Shown here: positions 1-7,812 of the stretch, piece after piece | Layout of the letters: each line of letters opens with the position of its first letter | How positions within the stretch are numbered: the first letter of the stretch is position 1 | Assembly: GCF_001592755.1 (NCBI RefSeq) | Contig: NZ_LUKF01000016.1 | Span: forward strand, 186,001-250,000 | Reading direction: 5' to 3' | DNA length: 64,000 bases | Origin: Bdellovibrio bacteriovorus | GTDB lineage: Bacteria; Bdellovibrionota; Bdellovibrionia; Bdellovibrionales; Bdellovibrionaceae | Position numbers and translations under genes: made by a program | Notes under the pieces: model-generated | What the model saw: the letters and a program-made list of their open reading frames with translations, nothing else | What the model was told of the DNA's origin: nothing | The model's database searches: none

Positions 1-277
1 TCTCCATATCCATTTTTAATCCGGACTTTTCCGCAGCACTAAGCAGCCTTGCTTCGGCCGCTTTAAAGTTATCGTCATTTCCGAATTTATTTCGCAGATA
101 CTCTTTACGGGGAACGCCCTCTTGTGGGCTGGCAGGATCTAATTGAAAGGGCAGGACCTTCACTTCGATGTCGATGTCTTTGCGCTCTGCCACGGCATCT
201 AAGAAGTTCTTCTTTCCGACGTAACACCATGGACAAACAATATCGACAACAAGCTCAACGACGATTTTCTTTTTCAT
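1..277 (-). CDS. DsbA-family (FrnE-like) thiol oxidoreductase, 3' end cut by window
   Basis: The first 92 residues are visible; the rest lies left of the window. The start is an ATG preceded by a GAGGTGGG ribosome site. The N-terminus has a beta strand followed by CPWCYVG near residues 15-21, the CxxC active site of the DsbA/FrnE thioredoxin fold. There is no signal peptide, so a cytoplasmic FrnE-type dithiol oxidoreductase or 2-hydroxychromene-isomerase relative is more likely than a periplasmic DsbA. It is divergent from the FUSC gene with only about 30 bases between the starts. The family call is good; the substrate is unknown. Confidence 0.85.
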   Translation of the reverse strand, partial: MKKKIVVELVVDIVCPWCYVGKKNFLDAVAERKDIDIEVKVLPFQLDPASPQEGVPRKEYLRNKFGNDDNFKAAEARLLSAAEKSGLKMDME

Positions 278-306
278 AATCCCACCTCGCGCTTATACTA
301 GACATT

Positions 307-1347
307 ATGGGTTTACGTCTTCACGTCAACGAACTTCTTAAAATCAACCCGGCGCCTTCACCGTGGCCTCGCATGGTGGTTTGCTCATTCGCGACGATGA
401 TTCCTTTGATTGTCGGCACATCTTTGCACCAACTTCCGATTTCGATATTTGGAGCGCTGTTCGGTTTTCTTTTAGTCCTCAACGACCATTTGGGCACCTT
501 AGGACACAGGCTTTGGGTGATCACGCTGACATTCCTGTGTCTACTAGCGGGTTTAACTTTAGGAGTGCTCACCGGAGGACAAAAAGCTTTGCTCATTCCA
601 CTGCTCTTGGCGTTAACATATTGGCTCGGACTTATCTCTACACAAGGAGCCGAATTAGAACGCGCCGTTTTGTTTTCGGTGTTTCAGATTCTAGCTGGTG
701 CCTACTCCCCTGCTGTTGCAAAATATCTTTCCCTGAGTTTAGGCTATGCGTTTTTAGGTTATCTTTGCGTGATCGTCGCGCTTTCTATTTTGGTATTTGT
801 TCGCCGTCACAATCCAAATCCATTTGCGCGCATTCGCGAAACGTTTAAAAAGTCGTTAACGAAAGAAAAAAGCCGGCATCTTTATGCTTTGAGTTTTTCT
901 TTAGCTGTTCTAATCACGTTGCTGGTCGTTGATTACTTTCAAATGAGTCATGGCTACTGGGCGGTCGGCACTGTTTTGATTATTATGCGACCGGAAGCGA
1001 AGGCTAGTATCTATCGCATCATTCAAAGATTTTTTGGAACGCTGGTCGGCGTGCTAGTGGCAGAAATGATTATTTTAAGTGTGCATTCCGTTTGGATTGC
1101 GATTCCTTTGATTGGGTTTATCAGTTTTTGGGGGCCTTGGTCTTTAAGTCGCAGTTACTGGTTGGGATCTGCGGTGATTGTGACTATGCTCTTAGTGCTT
1201 TTGGATTTACCGAGTATTGCCACCGGTGACTTACATACACCTTTGATTCGCTTGCAAGCCACAGGCATTGGTTGCTTGTTCGGACTTTTGGGAGTCGTGA
1301 TGGCCAACCCCCAAGTTTTGTGGCGGGACAACCCGCCACGCTCCTAA
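307..1347 (+). CDS. FUSC-family inner membrane transporter-like protein
   Basis: A 346-residue protein with two blocks of hydrophobic segments (about residues 20-165 and 195-335) separated by a basic, charged stretch near 165-190 (RRHNPNPFARIRETFKK). This repeated helical-bundle layout fits the FUSC / aromatic-acid-exporter (AaeB-like) family, although it is half the length of classical AaeB and lacks the long cytoplasmic domain. The second block contains GYWAVGTVLIIMRPE, typical of the family. Its stop codon directly abuts the stop of the convergent aspA gene. The exported substrate cannot be inferred. Confidence 0.75.
   Translation: MGLRLHVNELLKINPAPSPWPRMVVCSFATMIPLIVGTSLHQLPISIFGALFGFLLVLNDHLGTLGHRLWVITLTFLCLLAGLTLGVLTGGQKALLIPLLLALTYWLGLISTQGAELERAVLFSVFQILAGAYSPAVAKYLSLSLGYAFLGYLCVIVALSILVFVRRHNPNPFARIRETFKKSLTKEKSRHLYALSFSLAVLITLLVVDYFQMSHGYWAVGTVLIIMRPEAKASIYRIIQRFFGTLVGVLVAEMIILSVHSVWIAIPLIGFISFWGPWSLSRSYWLGSAVIVTMLLVLLDLPSIATGDLHTPLIRLQATGIGCLFGLLGVVMANPQVLWRDNPPRS
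1320..1339. other. perfect 8-bp stem-loop in the last codons of the FUSC gene
   Basis: GTGGCGGG and CCCGCCAC flank a 4-base loop, inside the final codons of the FUSC gene and 8 bases short of its stop. On the + strand a run of six T follows only after about 12 bases, so it is at best an imperfect terminator for the convergent aspA/FUSC junction. Confidence 0.45.
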
Positions 1348-2769
1348 TTACTTTTTTATTTCGCCGATGTATTTTGGATTTAGTAAATTTTCAATAGAGA
1401 AAATTTGATCCAGTTGTTCTTGGGTGACAACGCCTCTTTCCAGAGCCACTTCGGCTACACTTCGTCCCGTCTGTGCACAGATCTTTCCGATCTTATCACC
1501 TTCATCGTGACCAATGATAGGATCGAGGAAGGTCACGATACCGATGCTGTTCATCACGTACTCGCGACAACGATCGACATTTGCAGTGATACCAACCACG
1601 CATTTTTCTTTAAGCGTGATGCAAGCTTGAGTCATCAAGGTGATGGATTCAAAGATGCTGGAAGCAATCACGGGTTCCATGACGTTTAATTGCAACTGCC
1701 CGGCTTCTGCCGCTAATGTAATGGCTAAATCATTTCCCATCACTTTAAAGGCCACTTGATTCACGACTTCGGGAATCACCGGATTTACTTTCGCTGGCAT
1801 GATCGAGCTGCCCGCCTGCATTTCTGGAAGATTGATTTCTTTAAGGCCCGCGCGAGGGCCTGAACTTAGTAAGCGCAAGTCATTACAGATTTTAGAAAGC
1901 TTCACGGCCGTTCTTTTGAGTGCGCCCGAAATAATAATATAAGCGCCGCAATCGCTGGTAGCTTCAATCAAATCTTCGGACTGTTCAAAAGGGTACCCCG
2001 TCACTTCAGCAAGCTTCTTCACCGCTAGCGGCGCGTAACCTTCTGGTGCATTGATGCCGGTGCCGATGGCGGTCGCTCCTAAGTTCACTTCTAAAATTAG
2101 TTTTTGAACTGTTTTAATAAGACGACTGTCTTCTTTCAACAAAGTTGCAAACGCATTGAATTCTTGTCCTAAAGACATAGGGACGGCATCTTGCAATTGT
2201 GTACGGCCCATTTTTAAAACATTTTTAAACTCTTGGCCTTTGGCTTCAAAAGCCTTCGCTAAATCTTCGATGGCCTTTTCAACCACCGTCAAATGTTCGT
2301 ACAAAGCCACACGGAATGCTGTCGGATAAGCGTCGTTCGTGGATTGGCATTTGTTGACGTGATCGTTTGGATTGATTACGGAATAAGTGCCTTTTTCAAG
2401 CCCGCGTTTTTCTAAAGCAATGTTGGCGATCACTTCATTGGCGTTCATGTTCACTGACGTGCCTGCGCCGCCTTGAAATACGTCCGAAGGGAATTGGGCG
2501 CCCCACATTTTTGGATCCGCCAAAATGACGTCACAGGCTTCGACAATGGATTTTGCGATGTCGGGAGAAATCGTTCCTAACTCACCATTGGCCATGGCGC
2601 AGGCTTTTTTTACTAAAGCCAAGCCGCGAATGAATAAAGCGTCAGCGCCGATAGGAAGGCCCGAGATTTGGAAGTTCTCCATCGCGCGCACGGTGTGCAC
2701 ACCATAGTAGGCTCCTGCGGGAACTCTTTTTTCACCTAACAGATCTTTTTCGACTCTAAAATTCTGCAT
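1348..2769 (-). CDS. aspA: aspartate ammonia-lyase (aspartase)
   Basis: Converts L-aspartate to fumarate and ammonia in the cytoplasm as a homotetramer. The 473-residue length is typical. The fumarase/aspartase signature [11 protein letters not shown] is at residues 320-330; its serine is the catalytic base in this superfamily. Upstream are the substrate-binding blocks [12 protein letters not shown] (about 101-112), [16 protein letters not shown] (about 135-150) and [10 protein letters not shown] (about 188-197). The wording of these blocks (SxNDx[13 protein letters not shown]) favours aspartase over fumarase C. An AAGGTG ribosome site precedes the ATG. In a predator feeding on amino acids this would feed aspartate carbon into the TCA cycle. 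Confidence 0.95.
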   Translation of the reverse strand: MQNFRVEKDLLGEKRVPAGAYYGVHTVRAMENFQISGLPIGADALFIRGLALVKKACAMANGELGTISPDIAKSIVEACDVILADPKMWGAQFPSDVFQGGAGTSVNMNANEVIANIALEKRGLEKGTYSVINPNDHVNKCQSTNDAYPTAFRVALYEHLTVVEKAIEDLAKAFEAKGQEFKNVLKMGRTQLQDAVPMSLGQEFNAFATLLKEDSRLIKTVQKLILEVNLGATAIGTGINAPEGYAPLAVKKLAEVTGYPFEQSEDLIEATSDCGAYIIISGALKRTAVKLSKICNDLRLLSSGPRAGLKEINLPEMQAGSSIMPAKVNPVIPEVVNQVAFKVMGNDLAITLAAEAGQLQLNVMEPVIASSIFESITLMTQACITLKEKCVVGITANVDRCREYVMNSIGIVTFLDPIIGHDEGDKIGKICAQTGRSVAEVALERGVVTQEQLDQIFSIENLLNPKYIGEIKK

Positions 2770-2778
2770 AACTTCACC

Positions 2779-3813
2779 TTACTTTTTTAACTTCAATACT
2801 TCCCCGTGTTTCATCACACGGAAAGCTTCAGGGCTGACATTCATTTTCTGAAGAGCGATTTTTAAGTCTTCAGGAGGTGCTGCCATCGCCTCATCACTCA
2901 ATCGGAATGTGCCCCAATGCACGCCGATCGAAAGTTTGGATTGTAGATCCAGGTGCATTTGCACAGCTTGTTCTGGATCCACGTGCTGCTGCTTCATAAA
3001 CCACTTCGGTTCATAGGCCCCTACCGGAATCATCGCGATATCCGAGGCGCCGAAGCGATTGAACACGTCTAAGAAATCTTTCGAGTATCCCGTGTCACCC
3101 GAATAAAAAAACTTCAGCGAAGGCGCTTGAATATACCAGCCTCCCCAAAGAGTTTTATTGCGGTCCCAAAGACTTCGCTGACTCCAATGCTGTGCCGGAG
3201 TGAAAGTCAGTGTCACGTTTTTGACTTGCGTGTTTTCCCACCAGTCCAATTCTTTGACGTTGTCGATGTCTTCGGATTTAAGCAGGGATTCTAATCCTAG
3301 CGGCACTAAAAACAACAAGGCTTTGTCATTTTGTTTTGCCAGTTTCCGTAAAGTCGGAAGATCCAAGTGATCAAAGTGCGCGTGCGAAATCACGACCACA
3401 TCAATCGGTGGCAACTCTTCAATAGGAAATGGCAAGGCCACTTGTCTTTTCGGGCCCATGAAACTTACAGGCGAAACGCGATCTGAGAAAACCGGATCGA
3501 CCAAAATGTTAAGGCCTTCAACCTGTAAAAGAGCCGAGGCGTGACCGATCCAGGTCAGTGTGTTTTCGGTGCGATTTTGTTTTAAATAGGCCGTGTCGGT
3601 TTTTAAAACTTCGGGTTGGAAGGGCGGCTCTGTCGGTGCATTGCTCGTCAGGCGCTCCCATTGCCACTTCCAGAAACTCGCTTTTGGCGAATTGTCATAG
3701 TTGTTGTAAAACTGAGTTTTACCCCGGTGTGGTTTGTTTGGATCGTAGTATTTGAAGCTTTGACACCCCGAAAACACCAGAAACCCCGCTGCTGCAATGA
3801 TCGACCATTTCAT
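2779..3813 (-). CDS. lipoprotein metallo-beta-lactamase-fold hydrolase (NAPE-PLD/UlaG-like)
   Basis: Residues 1-17 form a lipoprotein signal with lipobox FSGC (Cys17), so the mature protein should be membrane-anchored outside the cytoplasm. The metal-binding motif HAHFDHLD starts at residue 144, and the later SGDTGYS block supplies another metal ligand. The N-terminal block (HRGKTQFYNNYDN) and the ITWIGHAS-type strand are typical of the N-acyl-PE phospholipase-D-like subgroup. At 344 residues it has the family length. It sits 9 bases upstream of aspA on the same strand and could be co-transcribed. A phospholipid or lactone substrate is possible but unproven; it is not a true metallo-beta-lactamase. 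Confidence 0.85.
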   Translation of the reverse strand: MKWSIIAAAGFLVFSGCQSFKYYDPNKPHRGKTQFYNNYDNSPKASFWKWQWERLTSNAPTEPPFQPEVLKTDTAYLKQNRTENTLTWIGHASALLQVEGLNILVDPVFSDRVSPVSFMGPKRQVALPFPIEELPPIDVVVISHAHFDHLDLPTLRKLAKQNDKALLFLVPLGLESLLKSEDIDNVKELDWWENTQVKNVTLTFTPAQHWSQRSLWDRNKTLWGGWYIQAPSLKFFYSGDTGYSKDFLDVFNRFGASDIAMIPVGAYEPKWFMKQQHVDPEQAVQMHLDLQSKLSIGVHWGTFRLSDEAMAAPPEDLKIALQKMNVSPEAFRVMKHGEVLKLKK

Positions 3814-3921
3814 GGGGCTACAATCTCACACTTTACACTCTCTGTCATATGCGGATGTGTTGCCTTGCGCGCTATGAAATATTAGGACTGAGTCCTGACA
3901 CTTCGATACAAGGAAACACCC

Positions 3922-5472
3922 GTGATTCGTGAATTTTGGAAGCAGCAAAGTACATCGCAGAAAGTCACAATTCTTTTCATTCTGGCCTTAATTTTCCGAG
4001 CTTTCTTTTCGCTTAACATTGGTTTGATCGATGACGAGGCTTATCACTGGTCTTGGGCCAAGTGGTTGCAGCTTTCTTATTTCGATCACCCGGCAATGAT
4101 TGCGTGGCTTGAAGCGATCACGACCAGCATTTTTGGCGACACCTATCTGGGCGTTCGTTTACCTGGATTTTTGTGCTTTATCGGTATCACCGTTCTGCTT
4201 TACAAACTGACCAAAGATCTTTTCCACGACGAGTGGGCGGCGATCTTTGTGGGCTTTGTGATGTTATGGTCTCCGTTTTGGGGATTTGGTGGTTATGTGG
4301 CGTCGCCAGAACCTCCGTTCATGCTTTGTTGGGTCGCCGCAGCCTACGTCTTCTGGCAAGGCGTGCGTGAAGACGACAAACGTTGGAGCACGAAGAAAAC
4401 TTGGCTGTGGCTCGGTGTTTTGATGGGCCTGGGTTTGAACTCGAAGTTCATCATTGCGTTGCTGGCTCCGGGATTTGGTCTTTATCTTTTGACGACACCT
4501 TCTCGTCGCAAGGATCTTTTGACGCCGTGGCCGTGGGTGGGCTTTTTGATCGCGACAGTGCTTTGTTCGCCGATCTTTATTTGGAATATCACGCACGATT
4601 GGCCGGGCTTTAAGTTCCAGTTCCATGATCGCCATCAGGGTTCTAGCTTTAGCTTTAATCGTTGGCTTGTGTTCTTTGGCGCGCAGCTTTTGTTTGCGAC
4701 TCCGTTCTTGTATGTGATGATTGTTTTGGCGTTCATCACTTCGCTTTTGAAATTCAAAGAAGCTCGTTGGAGATTTTTATTCTGCCTAACGGTGCCATCG
4801 TTTACGATCTTCTATCCGCAGCCTTTATGGGCGGAATACAAACCGCACTGGAGTGGCGCTGCTTATACGTTGTTGTTAATGGGTGTGGGCTTCATCTGGT
4901 CACAAGGTTTGCGCTGGGGTTCTAAGCGCATCGTGAAAGCACGTAGCAAGGTGTACACTTGGGGTATCTTGGGTTTCTTTATCCCGTTGGCTTTGATTGC
5001 TTACACTCCGTTCGCGTATCCGTGGGCGCCCAAAGTTTATAAATTCTTTAATCCGTCGGGTGAATGGCAAACGACGTGGGATTTCAGTAACGAGTTCACC
5101 GGTTGGGAAGACCTGGGCCGCTACGTGAACCGCCGTCAACGCGAAATCCATGCGGAAAGCGGTCGCAAACCTTTCATCGCGGCTCACCGCTATGAGAATA
5201 CCGCGCAAACAACCTGGGGCACGAAGCAAAAGGTGTACATGTTAAGTTCCACTCGCAGTCACTACACAGTGATGCAGTCGGAAGAAGAGATGAATAATCT
5301 TAAGGGCCAGGATGCGATCTTCGTAAGCACGGAAAAATATCCTGCCGATCCGATGGAATGGGCGAAATGGGATGGCTGTCAGAAGGAAACTTTGAAGACG
5401 TTCCGTCATGGCGAGCATGCTCGGACTTTCAATGTTTATTACTGTCGGAATTTTCAGGGGATTACGCAGTAG
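3922..5472 (+). CDS. GT39/ArnT-like membrane glycosyltransferase
   Basis: A 516-residue polytopic membrane protein of the PMT_2/ArnT type, which transfers sugars from polyprenyl-phosphate donors to lipid A, glycans or proteins on the periplasmic face. The first external loop carries the catalytic acidic motif DDEAYHW (Asp37, Asp38, Glu39), followed by FDHP at 54-57, both characteristic of the family. About ten hydrophobic segments follow, with a soluble C-terminal region after about residue 380. The start is GTG with AAGGAAA upstream. The acceptor is not known. No neighbouring gene gives the sugar away. Confidence 0.88.
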   Translation: MIREFWKQQSTSQKVTILFILALIFRAFFSLNIGLIDDEAYHWSWAKWLQLSYFDHPAMIAWLEAITTSIFGDTYLGVRLPGFLCFIGITVLLYKLTKDLFHDEWAAIFVGFVMLWSPFWGFGGYVASPEPPFMLCWVAAAYVFWQGVREDDKRWSTKKTWLWLGVLMGLGLNSKFIIALLAPGFGLYLLTTPSRRKDLLTPWPWVGFLIATVLCSPIFIWNITHDWPGFKFQFHDRHQGSSFSFNRWLVFFGAQLLFATPFLYVMIVLAFITSLLKFKEARWRFLFCLTVPSFTIFYPQPLWAEYKPHWSGAAYTLLLMGVGFIWSQGLRWGSKRIVKARSKVYTWGILGFFIPLALIAYTPFAYPWAPKVYKFFNPSGEWQTTWDFSNEFTGWEDLGRYVNRRQREIHAESGRKPFIAAHRYENTAQTTWGTKQKVYMLSSTRSHYTVMQSEEEMNNLKGQDAIFVSTEKYPADPMEWAKWDGCQKETLKTFRHGEHARTFNVYYCRNFQGITQ

Positions 5473-5485
5473 GCACTCGCAGAGA

Positions 5486-5502
5486 TGGCCTTTTAAAGGC
5501 CA
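5486..5502. terminator. short palindrome between convergent genes
   Basis: TGGCCTTT and AAAGGCCA around a single T lie between the stop of the glycosyltransferase and that of the small membrane gene at 5505. The run after the stem is CTCTATTTCTT, so terminator function is only plausible. Confidence 0.4.
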
Positions 5503-5504
5503 CT

Positions 5505-5720
5505 CTATTTCTTATTACGGAAAAAAGAAATCGTATATAGAAGCGGATATGCCATCGTAAATGACACTGAAATAAGTGCATAGATCCAGGCATAGTCTCC
5601 GCAAATTTCTGGCACGCCCTTGATACCGATACATCCTGATCTCAAATATGAGAACAGGATGACTAAACTTCCGAGAAAGAAAAGTACTGCGACTAGTGTC
5701 TTAGACTCGTTTTTTTCCAA
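5505..5720 (-). CDS. small two-helix membrane protein of unknown function
   Basis: A 71-residue protein with two hydrophobic segments (about residues 9-25 and 44-66) linked by a loop with two cysteines (GCIGIKGVPEICGD). The start is TTG, supported by a GGAG ribosome site five bases upstream. The C-terminus is basic (FFRNKK). I do not recognise a family. The membrane-spanning pattern and well-placed ribosome site argue that it is real. It lies between the glycosyltransferase (convergent) and the TonB-like gene (same strand, upstream). Confidence 0.6.
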   Translation of the reverse strand: MEKNESKTLVAVLFFLGSLVILFSYLRSGCIGIKGVPEICGDYAWIYALISVSFTMAYPLLYTISFFRNKK

Positions 5721-5751
5721 CGGCGCTCCAATTTTCGATGGCGAATATTCT

Positions 5752-6420
5752 TTAATTCAACACATACTCAATCGGAACCGTGAAGCTCCAATTGGCTTTT
5801 TGGATTTCTTGCGGGAATGGTTTCATACCGCTGATGCTTTTCACTAGATCGTGCGCGGCTTGATTCAAAGATTCGTACGGACTTTTTTCTACCACTTCAC
5901 TTGTGACTAGCGAACCGTCCGCTGCCAAAGTGAATCGCATTGTCACGATTCCCGTCTGACCCATTTTCTTTGCCATCGCTGGATAACGCTTACGGCGCTC
6001 TAGCAGCTTTTTGATTTCGTAAAGGTATCTTGCTTCCGGCGACACTTCGCTGCCGTTGGCTACGCCTTCTCGGCCTTGCAATGCGCCCTTATCAGAGGTT
6101 CCAGCTAGTGAACCGGCACTCTTGCCATTTGTTGGAGCTTGCTCGGGCTGTGCGACAGTTTTTTCGTTCTTCAATGCTGGCGCATCGGAGTTGTCACTCA
6201 CCACAGCAGCTTTGATTTTCGGCGCTTCGACAACTTCTTCCACTTTCGGAGTACGAACCGTGCCGCCCTCGCCGTACATCAACTCTACGCCTTGCGGAAG
6301 TGGAACTATTTCTGGTGCCGCTAAAGAAAGACCCAAAACAAAAAAGCTCCCGTGCAATAGCAACGAGATTGCTACGGACTTATTGATGTTTAAAGAAAAT
6401 GAGAATCGCTTTTCAGACAT
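5752..6420 (-). CDS. TonB-family energy transducer-like protein
   Basis: A 222-residue protein with a short basic N-terminus, one transmembrane helix (about residues 15-33), a proline- and alanine-rich periplasmic linker (about 40-125), and a C-terminal TonB domain (about 130-222). The TonB domain shows the usual RRKRYPAMAKKMGQTG block followed by V-x-x-R-F-x-L-x-x-D-G. TonB proteins couple the inner-membrane proton motive force to outer-membrane receptors. ExbB and ExbD are not adjacent, so they must be elsewhere. No normal ribosome site is visible; instead a hairpin ends against the start codon (see 6421). Confidence 0.85.
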   Translation of the reverse strand: MSEKRFSFSLNINKSVAISLLLHGSFFVLGLSLAAPEIVPLPQGVELMYGEGGTVRTPKVEEVVEAPKIKAAVVSDNSDAPALKNEKTVAQPEQAPTNGKSAGSLAGTSDKGALQGREGVANGSEVSPEARYLYEIKKLLERRKRYPAMAKKMGQTGIVTMRFTLAADGSLVTSEVVEKSPYESLNQAAHDLVKSISGMKPFPQEIQKANWSFTVPIEYVLN

Positions 6421-6449
6421 GGGTAAGACAGGTTTATAAGATCTTACCC
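6421..6449 (-). promoter_or_regulatory. inverted repeat abutting the TonB-like start codon
   Basis: GGGTAAGA and TCTTACCC form a perfect 8-bp stem with a 13-base loop. The stem ends immediately before the ATG. It could be a protein operator or an mRNA hairpin that limits translation, since no Shine-Dalgarno sequence lies in the usual place. Confidence 0.45.
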
Positions 6450-6461
6450 CTTAAAACTCAA

Positions 6462-6490
6462 CGCCCCCGGGCTTTGAGAGCCTGAGGGCG
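6462..6490 (-). terminator. GC-rich stem after the beta-lactamase gene
   Basis: CGCCC pairs with GGGCG and GGCT with AGCC across a short loop, between the beta-lactamase stop and the TonB-like gene. On the minus strand the stem is followed within about 10 bases by TTTT. This is an imperfect terminator. Confidence 0.45.
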
Positions 6491-6539
6491 CATTAGTTCG
6501 ATTTGGCGAGGCCAAATGAAAGTAAAGTGAAAACGCCGA

Positions 6540-7361
6540 CTACCAAAGACCTTCTGATTTCAGAATGTCCTTAGTAATTTGTTTAGCGCGAGGGCCACCG
6601 TAACCGCCTTCCGTCGGCGCAAGATCACTCATGTTCGTGACTGCGATATACTCTTGATCATCTTTTTGAACGTGAGCGATGAACCATCCGAAGTTGACCT
6701 TGCGCTCTTTATCGTAAAAATTTGAACCGGTTTTGCCGTTGAGTTTGAAACCGTTCGGTGAAGTTTCTAGGTAAGTAATTTCACGAGTCAGCTCCATGGA
6801 TCTTTCGGACGCTGGCAACTGGTTCGTCCAAAGTTTTTTCATGAAGTCGACTTGCTCGTAAGCCGTGATCTGAAGTCCTTTTTTATGAGGCGGGTTCAGC
6901 CACGCTGTCGTGATACCGCTTGAGATGTCCTTATTTCCGTAATCGAAGTCATTCAAATATTTCTGGAATTTCTTTTTACCCAACTTCGGCGTGATTCTTT
7001 GAGAAAACCAAACCACCGAATCACTCATCCAAGTTTTCGCATTGTGGTCTTTATTTACTTCAGGACGAATATCTTTACGACCATCCCATTTCAAAACTTG
7101 ATTTTCGTCTTTAAGAACTTTCGCATCGAAAGCCATCACTGCCAGCGGAACTTTGAAAGTAGAGCAAGCTGGGTAACGTGTCTTACACTCTTCATCCCCG
7201 ATCACTTTGTCGTACATGCCCGTTTTCATATTGTACAAAAGAAAGCAGCCTTTCTGGTTGGCGAAAAAGTTTTCTTGATCCGTTTTTTCAGAGGAGTTTT
7301 TCGACGTCGCCGAACAAGCGGTCATCACAAATGCTGCGAAGATGAGTGAAAGAAGTTTCAT
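6540..7361 (-). CDS. class D (OXA-type) serine beta-lactamase, lipoprotein
   Basis: Hydrolyses beta-lactams, or acts as a sensor-like relative. From the chosen ATG (GGAAG ribosome site upstream) the protein is 273 residues, the usual class D length. The class D motifs are in order: S67-T-F-K70 with the nucleophile Ser67, S115-V-V117, Y141-G-N143, W-x-N-P near 154, and K210-T-G212 followed by WF at 226-227. The N-terminus is a lipoprotein signal ending in MTAC (Cys16), so the enzyme should be membrane-anchored. An upstream in-frame extension to 7526 exists but has no signal sequence and runs through a palindrome, so it was rejected. No regulator is adjacent. Confidence 0.93.
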   Translation of the reverse strand: MKLLSLIFAAFVMTACSATSKNSSEKTDQENFFANQKGCFLLYNMKTGMYDKVIGDEECKTRYPACSTFKVPLAVMAFDAKVLKDENQVLKWDGRKDIRPEVNKDHNAKTWMSDSVVWFSQRITPKLGKKKFQKYLNDFDYGNKDISSGITTAWLNPPHKKGLQITAYEQVDFMKKLWTNQLPASERSMELTREITYLETSPNGFKLNGKTGSNFYDKERKVNFGWFIAHVQKDDQEYIAVTNMSDLAPTEGGYGGPRAKQITKDILKSEGLW

Positions 7362-7486
7362 GGGTGCTTCCAGATGTAAGGGTTTTAAAAAAGCTAACAT
7401 CGTTTTTTGATGGGAACAATATGCGGAGAAAATATTTTGAAGGTGGGGAATTTTAGTTTTTGATTTAAAAGATCTGCTTCTCAAAA

Positions 7487-7512
7487 TTACTTCCACTGGC
7501 CTGTGGAAGTAA
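7487..7512. repeat. palindromic repeat, copy 1
   Basis: The arms TTACTTCCAC and GTGGAAGTAA (10 bp, perfect) are separated by TGGCCT. It shares the TACT-x-CCAC / GTGG-x-AGTA core with the copies at 7563, 17602 and (half only) 56231. It lies about 125 bases upstream of the beta-lactamase start. Confidence 0.7.
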
Positions 7513-7562
7513 AATCTATGCTTCAACTCACAAAATTTTTATATCGGAAGCAGCTGCACTTC

Positions 7563-7579
7563 ACTGCCACGGTGGCAGT
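7563..7579. repeat. palindromic repeat, copy 2
   Basis: The arms ACTGCCAC and GTGGCAGT flank a single G. It is followed by AAGC, as is the copy at 7675. The 20 bases after the two copies are also partly alike, which suggests that a longer unit was duplicated. Confidence 0.7.
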
Positions 7580-7674
7580 AAGCAAATGCGTTAGAACTAG
7601 GCGTTGGTGAAACAAGAGCCTAAAGGATGCCTGAGGAGAACTTAAGAAGTAAAAATACTCTCAACACAAAATCC

Positions 7675-7691
7675 ACCGCCACCGTGGCGGT
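7675..7691. repeat. palindromic repeat, copy 3
   Basis: The arms ACCGCCAC and GTGGCGGT flank a single C. Relative to copy 2 both arms carry the compensating T-to-C / A-to-G change, so pairing is preserved. That is the pattern expected if the folded form matters. Confidence 0.7.
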
Positions 7692-7733
7692 AAGCCCTTG
7701 TGTCAAAACGAAGTCCGGAAATAAAAAGAACCT

Positions 7734-7766
7734 GGTACCTTTCCCACACAAAGGGAAGCAGGTACC
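7734..7766. repeat. hairpin built on GGTACCT / AGGTACC
   Basis: GGTACCT and AGGTACC form the outer stem, with CCC and GGG pairing inside. It lies just downstream of the topoisomerase VI terminator. Function unknown. Confidence 0.5.
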
Positions 7767-7778
7767 TTTAGACAGAAA

Positions 7779-7804
7779 AAAACCCGCTTTTTACAGCGGG
7801 TTTT
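7779..7804 (-). terminator. intrinsic terminator of the topoisomerase VI operon
   Basis: AAAACCCGCT and AGCGGGTTTT form a 10-bp stem with a 6-base loop. On the minus strand it is followed by further T residues (seven in a row in total). It lies 9 bases beyond the stop of the A-subunit gene. Confidence 0.85.
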
Positions 7805-7812
7805 CGGAATCA

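Larger units (their letters stand above)
7362..7812. other. 450-base non-coding patch with clustered palindromes
   Basis: No convincing gene is present between the beta-lactamase start and the topoisomerase VI-A stop. The stretch holds three members of a palindromic repeat family (7487, 7563, 7675), a GGTACC-based hairpin (7734) and the terminator of the topoisomerase operon (7779). Open frames running through it have no ribosome site and simply read the palindromes. Confidence 0.7.

Noticed and set aside
2779..3813. Metallo-beta-lactamase (resistance enzyme)
   Set aside because: The fold motif is shared by many hydrolases, and the flanking blocks fit the NAPE-PLD/UlaG-like group.
7362..7526. 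N-terminal extension of the beta-lactamase to 7526
   Set aside because: It would bury the lipoprotein signal and reads through a palindrome; the ATG at 7361 has a ribosome site and a correct signal.
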